Under the pieces are notes generated by a model. It searched no databases. It was given only the letters and a program-made list of their open reading frames with translations, and was not told where the DNA came from. This document shows, one piece after another, positions 25,505 through 34,522 of a DNA stretch of 64,000 bases. This stretch comes from CAZLAK01 sp964557545. Its GTDB lineage: Bacteria > Bacillota > Desulfotomaculia > Desulfotomaculales > Pelotomaculaceae. A program made the position numbers and the translations under genes. Each line of letters opens with the position of its first letter. Positions within the stretch are counted from its first letter, which is position 1. Location: the NCBI GenBank assembly GCA_964557545.1, contig CAZLAK010000007.1, positions 3,263-67,262 on the forward strand. Direction: 5' to 3'.

Positions 25505-26393
25505 GGTTTTGGCCAGGGTAGCGGCAAAACCGCAGCTGGCCGTCGGCGATGTCTTGCGCAGCGGTGTGCTCCCCCCCTTAGACCGGGAACTCATCTTGTC
25601 CCACGTCACCGGTCTTGACCGCGCTGGACTTTACTGCTGCTGGGAGAGAATACTCACAGAAAAAGAGAAAGAGCGCTTTTGGGAACTGGCCAAAAGGCGT
25701 GCCGGCGGAGAGCCGCTGGCTTACTTAACCGGCCAAAAAGAATTTATGGGCCTTTCTTTTTATGTGGACAGGCGGGTGCTGATCCCCCGCCCGGAGACAG
25801 AACTCCTGGTGGAGACGGCGCTGGAGTTAATAGCGCCGGACGGGGTGGCGGTTGACGTGGGAACGGGGAGCGGCGCCGTGGCCGTAAGCCTTGCTCACTA
25901 CCGCCCGGGCTTGCGTGTCTACGCTACGGATATTTCTGCCGGCGCGCTGGAGGTGGCGCGCGCCAACGCTGTGCGGCACGGGGTGGCCGGACGAGTGGTG
26001 TTTTTACAGGGTGATCTCCTTGACCCCCTAAAGGGCCGCCTGGCGGGCGGCGCTGACGTCATCTGCGCCAACCTTCCCTATATTGCCAGCGAGGACCTGG
26101 CTTCTCTGCCGGCGCAAGTGCGCCTCTTTGAGCCCCGCGTTGCCTTAGACGGAGGTCCAGGAGGACTTTGCCACTACGAGCGTCTGGTCCGGCAGGCGCC
26201 GGCCTTTTTGAAACCGGGCGGCAGCCTCCTTTTGGAGATAGGCTGCGACCAAGCCCGGCGCGCTTTGGCCCTTTTCGGTGCGGGCTGGGAGCTGCGGGTG
26301 GAAAAGGATCTCGCCGGCCTGGACAGGATGATTGCGGCCAGGTGGAAAGGTGAAGGGGCACCGGACAGCAGGGCGGCGGTGGACGGTGAGTGA
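25494..26393 (+). CDS. prmC: Release factor glutamine methyltransferase PrmC
   Basis: PrmC transfers a methyl group from SAM to the GGQ Gln of release factors. The 299 residues have the helical N-terminal RF-binding domain (LAYLTGQKEFMGLSFYVD, VLIPRPETELLVE) and the Rossmann SAM domain with DVGTGSGAVAVSLA. The catalytic motif reads NLPY rather than the common NPPY (about residue 190). The GTG at 25494 overlaps prfA by 11 bases; a longer frame from 25449 is unlikely. Confidence 0.95.
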   Translation: MRLEVLARVAAKPQLAVGDVLRSGVLPPLDRELILSHVTGLDRAGLYCCWERILTEKEKERFWELAKRRAGGEPLAYLTGQKEFMGLSFYVDRRVLIPRPETELLVETALELIAPDGVAVDVGTGSGAVAVSLAHYRPGLRVYATDISAGALEVARANAVRHGVAGRVVFLQGDLLDPLKGRLAGGADVICANLPYIASEDLASLPAQVRLFEPRVALDGGPGGLCHYERLVRQAPAFLKPGGSLLLEIGCDQARRALALFGAGWELRVEKDLAGLDRMIAARWKGEGAPDSRAAVDGE

Positions 26394-27444
26394 AAAAACC
26401 GTAAACACCAGACACGTGCGCGTAGACCCCGAAAACCCGGACAAAATAGAAATTGAAAAGGCGGCGCGCGTGCTAAAAGACGGGGGTCTGGTGGCTTTTC
26501 CCACAGAAACCGTTTACGGCCTGGGAGCCAACGCCACAGATGCCGCGGCCGTGAGCCGCATCTTTGCAGCCAAAGGCCGCCCGGCCGACAACCCCGTCAT
26601 CGTGCACGTGTCTTCCCGGCAACAGGTCTTCGGTCTGGCCGAGGTGAGCGCGATGGCGCAAAAGCTCATGGAAGCCTTTTGGCCCGGCCCTTTAACCCTC
26701 ATCCTGCCGGCCAAGGAGACCGTCCCTTCTCAGGTAACGGCCGGACTGGCCACCGTGGCCGTACGCATGCCCCGCCACCGGGTAGCGCTGGCCTTAATTG
26801 AAGCGGCCGGTGTCCCCGTGGCGGCACCCAGCGCTAACCTTTCGGGCCGGCCGAGCCCTACTACAGCCGAACACGTTTTGGCCGACTTAAACGGCAAAAT
26901 AGAGGTCGTTTTAGACGGCGGTCCCACGGGTGTAGGGGTGGAGTCGACGGTTTTAGACCTCACTTCCCCAGTGCCGGCTGTCTTGCGCCCCGGCGGCGTA
27001 ACTCCTGATGAAATAAGGAGCATAACCGGCCAAGTGAAAGTCGGCCGGGCCGCCAGGGGCTTTTGGGGTGGGGAAAGGCCCCGTTCGCCGGGGCTAAAGT
27101 ATACCCACTACGCTCCCCGCGCGCCCCTGGTTTTGGTGGAGGGCCATCCCGAAAGGGTAGTTGCCAAAATAAACGAGCTGGCCGCCCAAGAGCGCTCACT
27201 GGGCAAAAAAGTGGGGATATTGGCTGTTTCCGGCCGCGCCTTGTACAGCGGGGCAGCAGAGGTGGTGGAGGCCGGCCGGCGGGAAGAGCCGGCCACGGTG
27301 GCCGCCGGGCTGTACGCTGCTTTAAGGCGCTTAGATGAGCTGGGTGTAAGTATCATCCTGGCCGAAGGCATTGACGAGGGCGGGATGGGTCTAGCGGTAA
27401 TGAACCGCCTGCGCCGGGCCGCCGCTCAAATTTTACGCGTGTAG
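26386..27444 (+). CDS. tsaC: L-threonylcarbamoyladenylate synthase (Sua5 type)
   Basis: This enzyme makes threonylcarbamoyl-AMP from Thr, bicarbonate and ATP for the t6A37 tRNA modification. The YrdC domain (about 15-210) shows GGLVAFPTETVYGLGANATD, KGRPADNPVIVH and VPVAAPSANLSGRPSPT. The Sua5 C-terminal domain (about 225-350) begins near SPGLKYTHYAPRAPL. It is the two-domain Sua5 form, 352 residues. The GTG at 26386 overlaps the prmC end by eight bases. Confidence 0.95.
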   Translation: MSEKTVNTRHVRVDPENPDKIEIEKAARVLKDGGLVAFPTETVYGLGANATDAAAVSRIFAAKGRPADNPVIVHVSSRQQVFGLAEVSAMAQKLMEAFWPGPLTLILPAKETVPSQVTAGLATVAVRMPRHRVALALIEAAGVPVAAPSANLSGRPSPTTAEHVLADLNGKIEVVLDGGPTGVGVESTVLDLTSPVPAVLRPGGVTPDEIRSITGQVKVGRAARGFWGGERPRSPGLKYTHYAPRAPLVLVEGHPERVVAKINELAAQERSLGKKVGILAVSGRALYSGAAEVVEAGRREEPATVAAGLYAALRRLDELGVSIILAEGIDEGGMGLAVMNRLRRAAAQILRV

Positions 27445-27457
27445 CGGGGTTTAGCAG

Positions 27458-28006
27458 ATGGATTTTTTAACCGTTCTTTTGCTGGCGGTGGCTTTAGGGA
27501 CGGATGCCTTTTCGCTGTGTTTGGGGCTGGGGCTGGCGGGAATTGGTATGCGCTGGGGTGTAATGATGGTTTTTACCGTGCTGGCCTATCACGTAGCCAT
27601 GCCTTTAGCCGGCTGGCTGGCAGGAGAGTTGGCCGGCAAGTTTTTGGGTCGCACGGCGGCGTTGGCAGGTGCTGCGCTCCTGATCTTTTTGGGAGCGGCA
27701 ACATTAAAAGAGGCTTTGAGAGGCGGGAACGGGAGCGAAAAAGTTTTGAGCCTGGCCAGAGGCCCCGGTATGCTGCTCCTGGGCGCGGGCGTGAGTGTTG
27801 ATGCGCTGGGCGCGGGTTTTACCCTAGGTGCACGCCAGACCGGCCTTCTGGCGGCTGCCAGTATGATAGGGGCGGTGGCCGGGGTGATGACGGCAGCCGG
27901 GCTTTTATTGGGGCGATATTTGGGTGAGCGGGCGGGAAGCAGAGCGCGCTTGGCCGGAGGACTTTTGCTTTTAGCCGTGGGAATAAAACTTCTGGTGGCG
28001 GGGTGA
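27458..28006 (+). CDS. mntP: Manganese efflux pump MntP
   Basis: MntP exports Mn2+. This 182-residue protein has six predicted helices in two inverted halves, each with the family Asp motif: ALGTDAFSLCLGLGL in helix 1 and GAGVSVDALGAGFTLG in helix 4. The ATG at 27458 follows the tsaC stop by 13 bases. No yybP-ykoY manganese riboswitch is visible because the gene is embedded in an operon. Its stop overlaps the ywlE start. Confidence 0.9.
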   Translation: MDFLTVLLLAVALGTDAFSLCLGLGLAGIGMRWGVMMVFTVLAYHVAMPLAGWLAGELAGKFLGRTAALAGAALLIFLGAATLKEALRGGNGSEKVLSLARGPGMLLLGAGVSVDALGAGFTLGARQTGLLAAASMIGAVAGVMTAAGLLLGRYLGERAGSRARLAGGLLLLAVGIKLLVAG

Positions 28007-28464
28007 AGCGTTTGAAAGTACTTTTTGTCTGTACCGGCAACACGTGCCGCAGTCCAATGGCCGAGCACATCGCCAGGAAAGTAATTGGCGAGAGCGGCCT
28101 TTACGGCATAGAAGTATCTTCCGCCGGCCTGTGCGCTCTGGCCGGCGAGCCGGTCTCGTGGCAGGCGGCATCAGTACTGGAGGAAATGGGTTTAAGTGCC
28201 GCCGGTCACCGGGCAGCGCGGCTGTCGGCTGCCGTTGTGGAGGGAGCAGACATAATACTCACCATGACAGAAGCTCACCGGGAAGCACTCAAAAAAGCGT
28301 TTCCGGATGCCGCCCGCAAAATTTTTACCCTGGCGGAGTTTGCCGGGGAGGCAGGTGACGTGCCTGATCCCATTGGCCAGCCAGTGGAAGTCTACCGGGA
28401 ATGTGCCGTAAAACTAAAAGAACTTATCGAAAAGGCGCTTTTAAAAATATCCTCCACAGCATAA
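28003..28464 (+). CDS. ywlE: Low-molecular-weight phosphatase, YwlE (protein-arginine phosphatase) type
   Basis: This 153-residue protein has the LMW-PTP P-loop VCTGNTCRSPMAE at residues 8-20 and the general-acid Asp in DVPDPIGQP. The Thr after GN in the P-loop is the marker of YwlE arginine phosphatases, as opposed to Ile or Leu in tyrosine phosphatases. In B. subtilis YwlE counteracts the McsB kinase. The start is GTG at 28003, overlapping mntP. Specificity is inferred from that one residue and from the usual location near rpiB and glyA. Confidence 0.85.
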   Translation: MKRLKVLFVCTGNTCRSPMAEHIARKVIGESGLYGIEVSSAGLCALAGEPVSWQAASVLEEMGLSAAGHRAARLSAAVVEGADIILTMTEAHREALKKAFPDAARKIFTLAEFAGEAGDVPDPIGQPVEVYRECAVKLKELIEKALLKISSTA

Positions 28465-28575
28465 CATTTTTGGACACGCTGCAAAAGGAAATCGGCTGAC
28501 TTTGTAGAAAATAGTAAAGCTAGGTTTGCGGCAGCCGGGCAAAAATGCCGTTTAAAAGGCGAGGGATGCGCACCG

Positions 28576-29073
28576 GTGAAATTAGCAGTGGCCAGCGATC
28601 ACGGCGGCTTTAAACTGAAAAACGAAATTTTATCTTTTTTACAGGAAATAGGGGTTGAATACCGGGATTTTGGCACTTTTTCTGAGGAACCGGCGGACTA
28701 CCCCGATCTGGCCTTAAAGGTGGCCGAAGCCGTGGCCAGGGGGGAGTTCGAGCGCGGCCTCATTTGCTGCGGCACTGGCATTGGTGTGGCCATTGCCGCC
28801 AACAAAGTCCCCGGCATTAGAGCGGCCAACTGCCACGACACTTTTTCGGCCAAGGCGGCCAGGGAGCACAATAACGCCAATATCCTCACCCTAGGACAGA
28901 GGGTTATCGGGCCGGGCCTGGCCAAAGAGATAGTGGCTGCCTGGCTGAGGGCTGAGTTTGCGGGAGGCCGTCATGCCCGCCGGGTAGAGAAGATAAAGGA
29001 AATAGAACAAAAATACTACCGCCAAAAGCCCGCATGCGGGCATTTGCCGGCCTACGGGGAAGGTGATGAATAA
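28576..29073 (+). CDS. rpiB: Ribose 5-phosphate isomerase B
   Basis: RpiB interconverts ribose 5-phosphate and ribulose 5-phosphate. Its 165 residues show the family start KLAVASDHGGFKLKNEI, the catalytic Cys in LICCGTGIGVAIAANKVPGI and the late HNNANILTLGQRVIGP. The GTG at 28576 has GGCGAGGG upstream. The C-terminal tail is about 15 residues longer than usual. glyA follows immediately after its stop. Confidence 0.95.
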   Translation: MKLAVASDHGGFKLKNEILSFLQEIGVEYRDFGTFSEEPADYPDLALKVAEAVARGEFERGLICCGTGIGVAIAANKVPGIRAANCHDTFSAKAAREHNNANILTLGQRVIGPGLAKEIVAAWLRAEFAGGRHARRVEKIKEIEQKYYRQKPACGHLPAYGEGDE

Positions 29074-30321
29074 ATGTACATGCTGCGCCCCCTATCTACA
29101 GTAGATCCCGAAATTTACGGGATAATTGAAAGGGAAATAAAACGACAGCGGGAAACACTGGAGCTTATTGCCTCTGAGAACGTGGCCAGCAGGGCAGTTA
29201 TGGAGGCCCAGGGGACGGTTTTGACCAACAAGTACGCAGAAGGGTACCCGGGCCGCCGCTATTACGGCGGCTGCGAGTACGTGGATGCAGTCGAAGAACT
29301 GGCGGTGGAAAGGGCCAAGGAGCTTTTTGGCGCCTCATACGCCAATGTCCAGCCCCACTCGGGTACGCAGGCCAATACTGCCGTTTACTACGCGCTTTTG
29401 GAGCCGGGCGATACCGTTTTGGGCATGAACTTGGCTCACGGAGGGCACCTCACCCACGGCAGCCCGGTAAATATCTCCGGCAGGTACTATAAGTTTGTCT
29501 TTTACGGGGTAGAGAAGGAAACCGGACGCATAGATTACGAAAAAGTGTTTGGTTTAGCCTACGAGCACAAGCCAAAGCTTATCGTGGCCGGGGCCAGCGC
29601 CTACCCGCGCGCCATTGATTTTTATAAATTTAAGGAAATAGCCGAAGAAGTGGGCGCATTTCTCATGGTCGACATGGCCCACATTGCCGGCCTGGTAGCC
29701 GCGGGCTTGCACATGAGCCCTGTTCCGCACGCCGATGTGGTTACTACCACCACGCACAAGACCCTGCGCGGCCCGCGCGGCGGCATGATCTTGTGCGCTA
29801 ATGCCGAAAAATACGGTGCCCTGCTCAACAAGGCGGTTTTCCCCGGGACCCAAGGGGGGCCGCTCATGCACGTCATCGCCGCCAAGGCCGTGGCGCTCAA
29901 AGAAGCCTTAGAGCCTGCCTTTAAAGACTACCAGCGGCAGATTGTAAAAAATGCCAAAGCGCTGGCTTCAGCGCTGGCCGCTCGCGGTTTCGATCTGGTT
30001 TCCGGCGGCACCGACAACCACTTAATCCTCGTGGACCTGCGCAATAAGGGCATAACCGGCGCCCAGGCCCAGGAGCTTTTTGATGCGGTGGGCATTGCGG
30101 TCAATAAAAACGCCATACCCTTTGATCCCCTGCCGCCCAATGTGGCCAGCGGCATAAGGGTGGGCACGCCGGCCGTGACCAGCCGGGGTTTGGGCGAAGC
30201 CGAGATGGCGGAAATAGCGGAACTCATGGACATTGCCGTAGTGAACAGGGAAAACACCCAGAAGCTGGCCGCCGTGCGGGAAAAGGTGCTGGAGATATGC
30301 CGCAAGTACCCGCTTTATTAA
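29074..30321 (+). CDS. glyA: Serine hydroxymethyltransferase
   Basis: GlyA converts serine and tetrahydrofolate to glycine and methylene-THF. The 415-residue PLP enzyme has LIASENVASRAVMEAQG, YAEGYPGRRYYGGCEYVD, MAHIAGLVAAG and the PLP Lys in TTTTHKTLRGPRGGMI (about residue 229). The ATG follows the rpiB stop with no gap and uses GGGGAAGG within rpiB. Confidence 0.98.
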   Translation: MYMLRPLSTVDPEIYGIIEREIKRQRETLELIASENVASRAVMEAQGTVLTNKYAEGYPGRRYYGGCEYVDAVEELAVERAKELFGASYANVQPHSGTQANTAVYYALLEPGDTVLGMNLAHGGHLTHGSPVNISGRYYKFVFYGVEKETGRIDYEKVFGLAYEHKPKLIVAGASAYPRAIDFYKFKEIAEEVGAFLMVDMAHIAGLVAAGLHMSPVPHADVVTTTTHKTLRGPRGGMILCANAEKYGALLNKAVFPGTQGGPLMHVIAAKAVALKEALEPAFKDYQRQIVKNAKALASALAARGFDLVSGGTDNHLILVDLRNKGITGAQAQELFDAVGIAVNKNAIPFDPLPPNVASGIRVGTPAVTSRGLGEAEMAEIAELMDIAVVNRENTQKLAAVREKVLEICRKYPLY

Positions 30322-30355
30322 AGACCTTGCCAATCTTTTGGGGGGAGCGGATGCA

Positions 30356-30844
30356 GTGGGGGAACAGGGGTATGAAGGCACAGCGGGCGGGCGGAAAAGG
30401 CCCGGCTGGGACAAGTACTTTATGGATATCGCCAGGGTGGTGGCCGGGCGCTCTACCTGCACGCGCCGCCAGGTGGGGGCGGTTATAGTTAAAGACAGGC
30501 GCATCCTGGCTACCGGCTACAACGGTGCTCCGCCCGGTCTGGCTCACTGCCTGGACGTAGGGTGCCTGCGCGAAAAGATCGGCGTTCCGTCCGGAGAAAG
30601 ACACGAGCTGTGCCGGGGTCTGCACGCCGAGCAGAACGCCCTCATTCAGGCTGCCGTCTACGGCACGGCCATCGGGGGGTCGGCCGTTTACGTGACCTGC
30701 CAGCCCTGCGTGCTTTGCGCCAAGCTCCTGATCAGCGCCGGTATTGTGCGGGTGGTTTTCTGCGGGGATTACCCGGACGACCTGGCGCGGGAATTATTTT
30801 TAGAGGCGGGCATAAAACTAGAAGTGTACCGGGACGAGGAGTAG
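30356..30844 (+). CDS. comEB: dCMP deaminase (ComEB-like)
   Basis: This zinc deaminase of about 162 residues probably converts dCMP to dUMP for dTMP synthesis. Zinc ligands are the His of GLHAEQNALIQAA, with the catalytic Glu, and the CxxC of VTCQPCVLCAKLL. A second cysteine-rich stretch with CLDVGCLRE is typical of dCMP deaminases. I choose GTG 30356, eight bases after a G-rich site. The stop shares bases with the next start codon. Confidence 0.92.
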   Translation: MGEQGYEGTAGGRKRPGWDKYFMDIARVVAGRSTCTRRQVGAVIVKDRRILATGYNGAPPGLAHCLDVGCLREKIGVPSGERHELCRGLHAEQNALIQAAVYGTAIGGSAVYVTCQPCVLCAKLLISAGIVRVVFCGDYPDDLARELFLEAGIKLEVYRDEE

Positions 30845-31176
30845 TGCAGGTGCAGAACAAGATCATCGCCCTCCCCAAACTGAACAACCTTTCACCGACC
30901 ATTGAGTCAACGGCTTTAAAATTAATGGAAGAGGCCGGCGAGCTGGCTCAGGCCATTGGCAAGTTAAGAGGGCTTTCCGGCGAGACAAAAAAGCACGACG
31001 AAAGAGATGTAATGATGGTTATCACCAGAGAGCTTTTGGACGTGGCTCAAACGGCGGTGTCCATGATGTTTGTGCTGGAAGAGCAGTACGGGGTTGATCT
31101 GGAAAGGGCCCGCCGCGAGCACATTGAAAAACTAGTTAAGAAAGGATACCTTAAACTGCCAGAAAAAGACGCCTAG
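30844..31176 (+). CDS. MazG-like nucleotide pyrophosphohydrolase
   Basis: This 110-residue all-alpha protein has the MazG signature EEAGELAQAIGKLR (EExxE) and a downstream ExxxD in ITRELLDVAQ, which bind Mg2+. Single-domain MazG-like proteins hydrolyse NTPs or dNTPs to NMP and PPi; the substrate here is not known. The GTG at 30844 overlaps the comEB stop (TAGTG), so it is coupled to a nucleotide-pool enzyme. Confidence 0.85.
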   Translation: MQVQNKIIALPKLNNLSPTIESTALKLMEEAGELAQAIGKLRGLSGETKKHDERDVMMVITRELLDVAQTAVSMMFVLEEQYGVDLERARREHIEKLVKKGYLKLPEKDA

Positions 31177-31203
31177 ACGCAAAGACGCTGGAGGAAAGAC
31201 TTC

Positions 31204-32358
31204 TTGTATAAAGTAATGACCGTCTTCGGCACCAGGCCGGAGGCGATTAAAATGGCACCCTTAATTAAAGAGCTGGAAAAAAATAAAGAGATCGACTGCC
31301 GGGTGGCGGTCACGGCACAGCACCGGGAGATGCTAGACCAGGTGCTTTCGCTTTTTGGCATAACTCCGCAGTACGACCTGGATATCATGCGCCGCGGCCA
31401 GGACCTCTTCGATATAACGGGGCGCGCCTTGGAAGGATTAAAAGGGGTATTAGCGGCGGAAAAGCCGGACCTCGTGCTGGTGCACGGGGATACAACCACC
31501 ACTTTTGCTGCCTCGCTGGCCGCTTTTTACTTGCAAATACCGGTCGGGCACGTAGAGGCGGGCCTGCGCACGCGCCACAAGTACTCGCCCTTTCCCGAAG
31601 AGATGAACCGCCGCCTGACCGGGGCGCTGGCGGACCTGCACTTTGCTCCGACGGCAAGGGCGCGCGCCAACCTTCTCGCCGAGGGCGTGCCGGCAGACGC
31701 TATTTTTGTTACGGGAAATACAGTTATTGATGCCCTCTACGCCACCGTGACGCCGGGTTACCGCTTTTTGGACCCGGTGCTGGCGAGCATCGATTTTGAC
31801 AGCTGCCGTGTCCTGCTCGTCACCACTCACCGGCGCGAGAACCTGGGCGAGCCGATGAGGGAAATATACCGGGCCTTAAGAGATGTACTGGAGTCCTACC
31901 CGGACGTGCGGGTGGTTTTTCCCGTCCACAAAAATCCCGCCGTGCGGCGCGTGGTGGAAGAAGAGCTGGGCGGCCTTTCGGGGGTGTGCCTCACTGAGCC
32001 CTTAGAATACGAGCCCTTTGCCAACCTGATCAAAAAGTGCTACCTCGTATTGAGCGATTCGGGCGGCTTGCAGGAAGAAGCGCCGTCACTAGGTGTGCCG
32101 GTTTTGGTTTTAAGAGATACAACTGAACGGCCGGAAGCGGTAGAGGCCGGCACGGTCAGGCTGGTTGGGACTTCGAGGGCGCAAGTGGCATCCGCTGTCA
32201 AAAGTCTTTTGGACGACCCGGCGCTTTACCAGAGGATGGCCAGCGCTGTAAACCCTTACGGCGACGGAAAGGCCTCGCCAAGAATTGTTCAGGCTATTTT
32301 GTATTATTTTGGTTCAGTAAGTGAACGTCCTGCCGACTTTGCCCCGCAACTTAAGTGA
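31204..32358 (+). CDS. wecB: UDP-N-acetylglucosamine 2-epimerase (non-hydrolysing)
   Basis: WecB interconverts UDP-GlcNAc and UDP-ManNAc, feeding wall-polymer or capsule synthesis. The 384 residues have MTVFGTRPEAIKMAPLI, HGDTTTTFAASLAAFY, GHVEAGLRT, FPEEMNRRL and SDSGGLQEEAPSLGVP, all hallmarks. The start is TTG at 31204 after TGGAGG. A location just before the atp operon is common in Bacillota. A 176-base AT-rich spacer follows. Confidence 0.96.
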   Translation: MYKVMTVFGTRPEAIKMAPLIKELEKNKEIDCRVAVTAQHREMLDQVLSLFGITPQYDLDIMRRGQDLFDITGRALEGLKGVLAAEKPDLVLVHGDTTTTFAASLAAFYLQIPVGHVEAGLRTRHKYSPFPEEMNRRLTGALADLHFAPTARARANLLAEGVPADAIFVTGNTVIDALYATVTPGYRFLDPVLASIDFDSCRVLLVTTHRRENLGEPMREIYRALRDVLESYPDVRVVFPVHKNPAVRRVVEEELGGLSGVCLTEPLEYEPFANLIKKCYLVLSDSGGLQEEAPSLGVPVLVLRDTTERPEAVEAGTVRLVGTSRAQVASAVKSLLDDPALYQRMASAVNPYGDGKASPRIVQAILYYFGSVSERPADFAPQLK

Positions 32359-32534
32359 CTATTTTTAAAACTTTAAAAATTTGCCCTCCGTGGAGGAGAA
32401 AGACTTTTCGTGTAGAACAAAGGATTTATAGGAATTAAACAAAACTGAAATTATAAAAAATAGAAAATTTATAAAAAATAGAATTTTTAGTTCAGCGGCA
32501 AATTAAGTTCTGATGTTCACAAGGTTGGCCTGCC

Positions 32535-32795
32535 ATGTCCAAAAATAGCGATAAAAAAAGAGAAAAAGAAAGCGGCAAAGGCGGACGGGTGGGGGCGTTG
32601 CAGGCCCTAGCCCTGGCCTCGACCATTGGCATGGAACTTGCAATTATGGTTGTTTTAGGCTACTACGGAGGCCGCTACCTCGACGAGCGGCTCGGCACAG
32701 AGCCCTACATGCTGCTGGCGGGCATCTTAGGAGGCCTGGCGCTGGGCACTCTCGGGGTTTACAGGACACTTACGGGTTTCTTTGAGAGGGAGTAA
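32535..32795 (+). CDS. atpZ: AtpZ/AtpI-like F0F1 ATPase accessory membrane protein
   Basis: This 86-residue protein has a basic N-terminus and two helices (about 27-48, 56-78) with GYYGGRYLDERLGTEPYM, the ATPase_gene1 (AtpZ) pattern. Relatives lead atp operons and may help Mg2+ supply or c-ring assembly. The ATG at 32535 is the first gene of the atp cluster. Confidence 0.85.
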   Translation: MSKNSDKKREKESGKGGRVGALQALALASTIGMELAIMVVLGYYGGRYLDERLGTEPYMLLAGILGGLALGTLGVYRTLTGFFERE

Positions 32796-32800
32796 GTTGA

Positions 32801-33256
32801 ATGCGGGACTGGGATTTTGAAGGTCTGCTTGCCAGGACACTGAAGACATCTTGTGTAATACTGGCAGTGGTTTGTGCTGCCCTGGCTTTCCGGCCGGCCG
32901 ATCCAGTCCTGGCCGGACTTGCCGTAGGTGTCGGTTTGGGTGTGTGGGGTGCGTTTTTTTTAGGCAGGAGGTTGTCTTCTATAACCGGCTTACCGCTGGA
33001 AGTGGCCAAAGCCCGGGTGGTAGCGGGCTGTGCTGTACGCATGGCCTCGGTGTTTGCCGTCCTGTTTCTCGGTGCCTTAACGGGGTGGTACAACATATGC
33101 GCTACCGCTGCCGGGTTATTTGTTGCACCTTGCCTGTTCTCTTTCTCTGCTGCAGGCATGGCGGTAAGAGAAGTGCGACAGACGCCTGGTGGTTTGTGGG
33201 CGCGGCGCACAAAAACCGGCCAGCTGGCCAAAAGGCGGGTGATGCAGGGTCAGTAA
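32801..33256 (+). CDS. atpI: ATP synthase subunit I
   Basis: This 151-residue protein has four predicted helices (about 14-30, 33-54, 72-90, 95-120) and family-like GRRLSSITGLPLEVAKARVV. AtpI aids c-ring assembly. The ATG is five bases after the atpZ stop. The long basic C-terminal tail (RRTKTGQLAKRR) is less usual. Sequence in this family is poorly conserved; context is the main evidence. Confidence 0.8.
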   Translation: MRDWDFEGLLARTLKTSCVILAVVCAALAFRPADPVLAGLAVGVGLGVWGAFFLGRRLSSITGLPLEVAKARVVAGCAVRMASVFAVLFLGALTGWYNICATAAGLFVAPCLFSFSAAGMAVREVRQTPGGLWARRTKTGQLAKRRVMQGQ

Positions 33257-33315
33257 GGGGGTTTTAAGCCTCATAAAAAATAAAATTTACCAGAAGAAAG
33301 GGGTGAGACAAAAAG

Positions 33316-34053
33316 GTGCTGACTCTCCACGAAGTTGAACAGCAGCTCAATGTTTGGGGCTGGCCGCCAAACGGTTCCTGGCAGCTGACGGTGGGCAATA
33401 CGACCCTGGCTTTTAACCCCAAGACGCTGATCATGACCTGGGTCGTTATGGCACTCGTGGCTATTTTTGCTATTGCGGCTACCCGCGGCATGGATATGCG
33501 CCGGCCCAAAGGGGCACAAAACGTCTTGGAAATGATCTTCGAGGGGATATGGTCGCTGGTCAAGCAAAACATGGAGCCACACAAGGGCATGACCATTATA
33601 ACTGTTGTGGTCACCTACTTTATATTCATTCTGTTTTCCAATTTAATCGGCCTGGTTCCCACTTTAAGCTCTCCCACGGCTGACTACAACACTAACCTCG
33701 GCCTGGCCCTGTGCACATTCTTCCTCATCTACTACATGGGTGTAAAGTACAAAGGTCCGGGTTACTTTAAGCACTACGTCCAGCCGTTTATCTTTTTCCT
33801 GCCCATTAACCTTTTAGAGGACTTTTCCAAGCCGATCACGCTCACTTTCCGTCTATACGGAAATATTTACGCCGGTGAAGTGCTAATCGCCGTGCTATTA
33901 GGGCTTTTAGGAGGCTGGGCTCACGTCTTTGGCGGGTTTATTGCCTCGGTTATTTGGCTTGCGTTCAGCATTTTTGTGGGCTTCATTCAGGCTTTTATCT
34001 TTACCATGCTGAGCATTGCCTACTTCTCGATGGCTGTAAAGGATGAACACTGA
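33316..34053 (+). CDS. atpB: ATP synthase F0 subunit a
   Basis: Subunit a forms the ion half-channels beside the c-ring. The 245-residue protein has five or six helices. The essential Arg lies in KPITLTFRLYGNIYAGEVLI, and the last helices contain FVGFIQAFIFTMLSIAYFSMAV. The GTG at 33316 follows AAAGGGG. Confidence 0.96.
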   Translation: MLTLHEVEQQLNVWGWPPNGSWQLTVGNTTLAFNPKTLIMTWVVMALVAIFAIAATRGMDMRRPKGAQNVLEMIFEGIWSLVKQNMEPHKGMTIITVVVTYFIFILFSNLIGLVPTLSSPTADYNTNLGLALCTFFLIYYMGVKYKGPGYFKHYVQPFIFFLPINLLEDFSKPITLTFRLYGNIYAGEVLIAVLLGLLGGWAHVFGGFIASVIWLAFSIFVGFIQAFIFTMLSIAYFSMAVKDEH

Positions 34054-34109
34054 TATTCTCGGGGATTTTCCGGGAAAATAACATAAGTCTGGGAAAGGAG
34101 GGAAAGCGC

Positions 34110-34346
34110 ATGGAATTAGGAGCGGCTGCTGCTCTCGGAGCTGCGCTGGCAGCGGGACTTGCCGCCCTGGGTGCCGCCCTGGGTGACTCTATCGTCGGCT
34201 TTAAGGCCCTGGAGGGCATTGCTCGCCAGCCTGAAGCCAGGGGTTCTGTGTTGACTACGTTCTTTATCTCCGTGGGTCTGATCGAAGCTCTTCCCATTAT
34301 TGCGGTTGTTATCGCCTTTATGCTCTTCGGTAAAGCTGGTCACTAA
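34110..34346 (+). CDS. atpE: ATP synthase F0 subunit c
   Basis: This 78-residue hairpin protein forms the rotor ring. Helix 1 is very rich in Ala and Gly; the loop has the conserved Arg-Gln-Pro in GIARQPEARG; helix 2 carries the ion-binding Glu in VGLIEALPIIA (about residue 60). The residues around that Glu lack the Gln and Ser/Thr set typical of Na+ rings, so protons are the likely coupling ion. The ATG follows AAAGGAGG. Confidence 0.96.
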   Translation: MELGAAAALGAALAAGLAALGAALGDSIVGFKALEGIARQPEARGSVLTTFFISVGLIEALPIIAVVIAFMLFGKAGH

Positions 34347-34522
34347 GATTTTTGGCCGTATTTATTTCCGGCAAATAGGCATAGCGGGACGGTAGTCAGG
34401 AGCCCGGATGGTTGGGGTAACCCTTTGGTTTTTTACATGTTTGGTTTCTTTAGCGGCGACTGGCTACCGCAAAACCGCTAAGCCTTCCTTTTGTCCACAG
34501 GGAGATGGAAGGAGGGGAATAT

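Noticed and set aside
34110..34346. Sodium-type c-ring
   Set aside because: The Glu in helix 2 is followed by Ala-Leu-Pro, without the Gln and Ser/Thr ligands of known Na+ rings.
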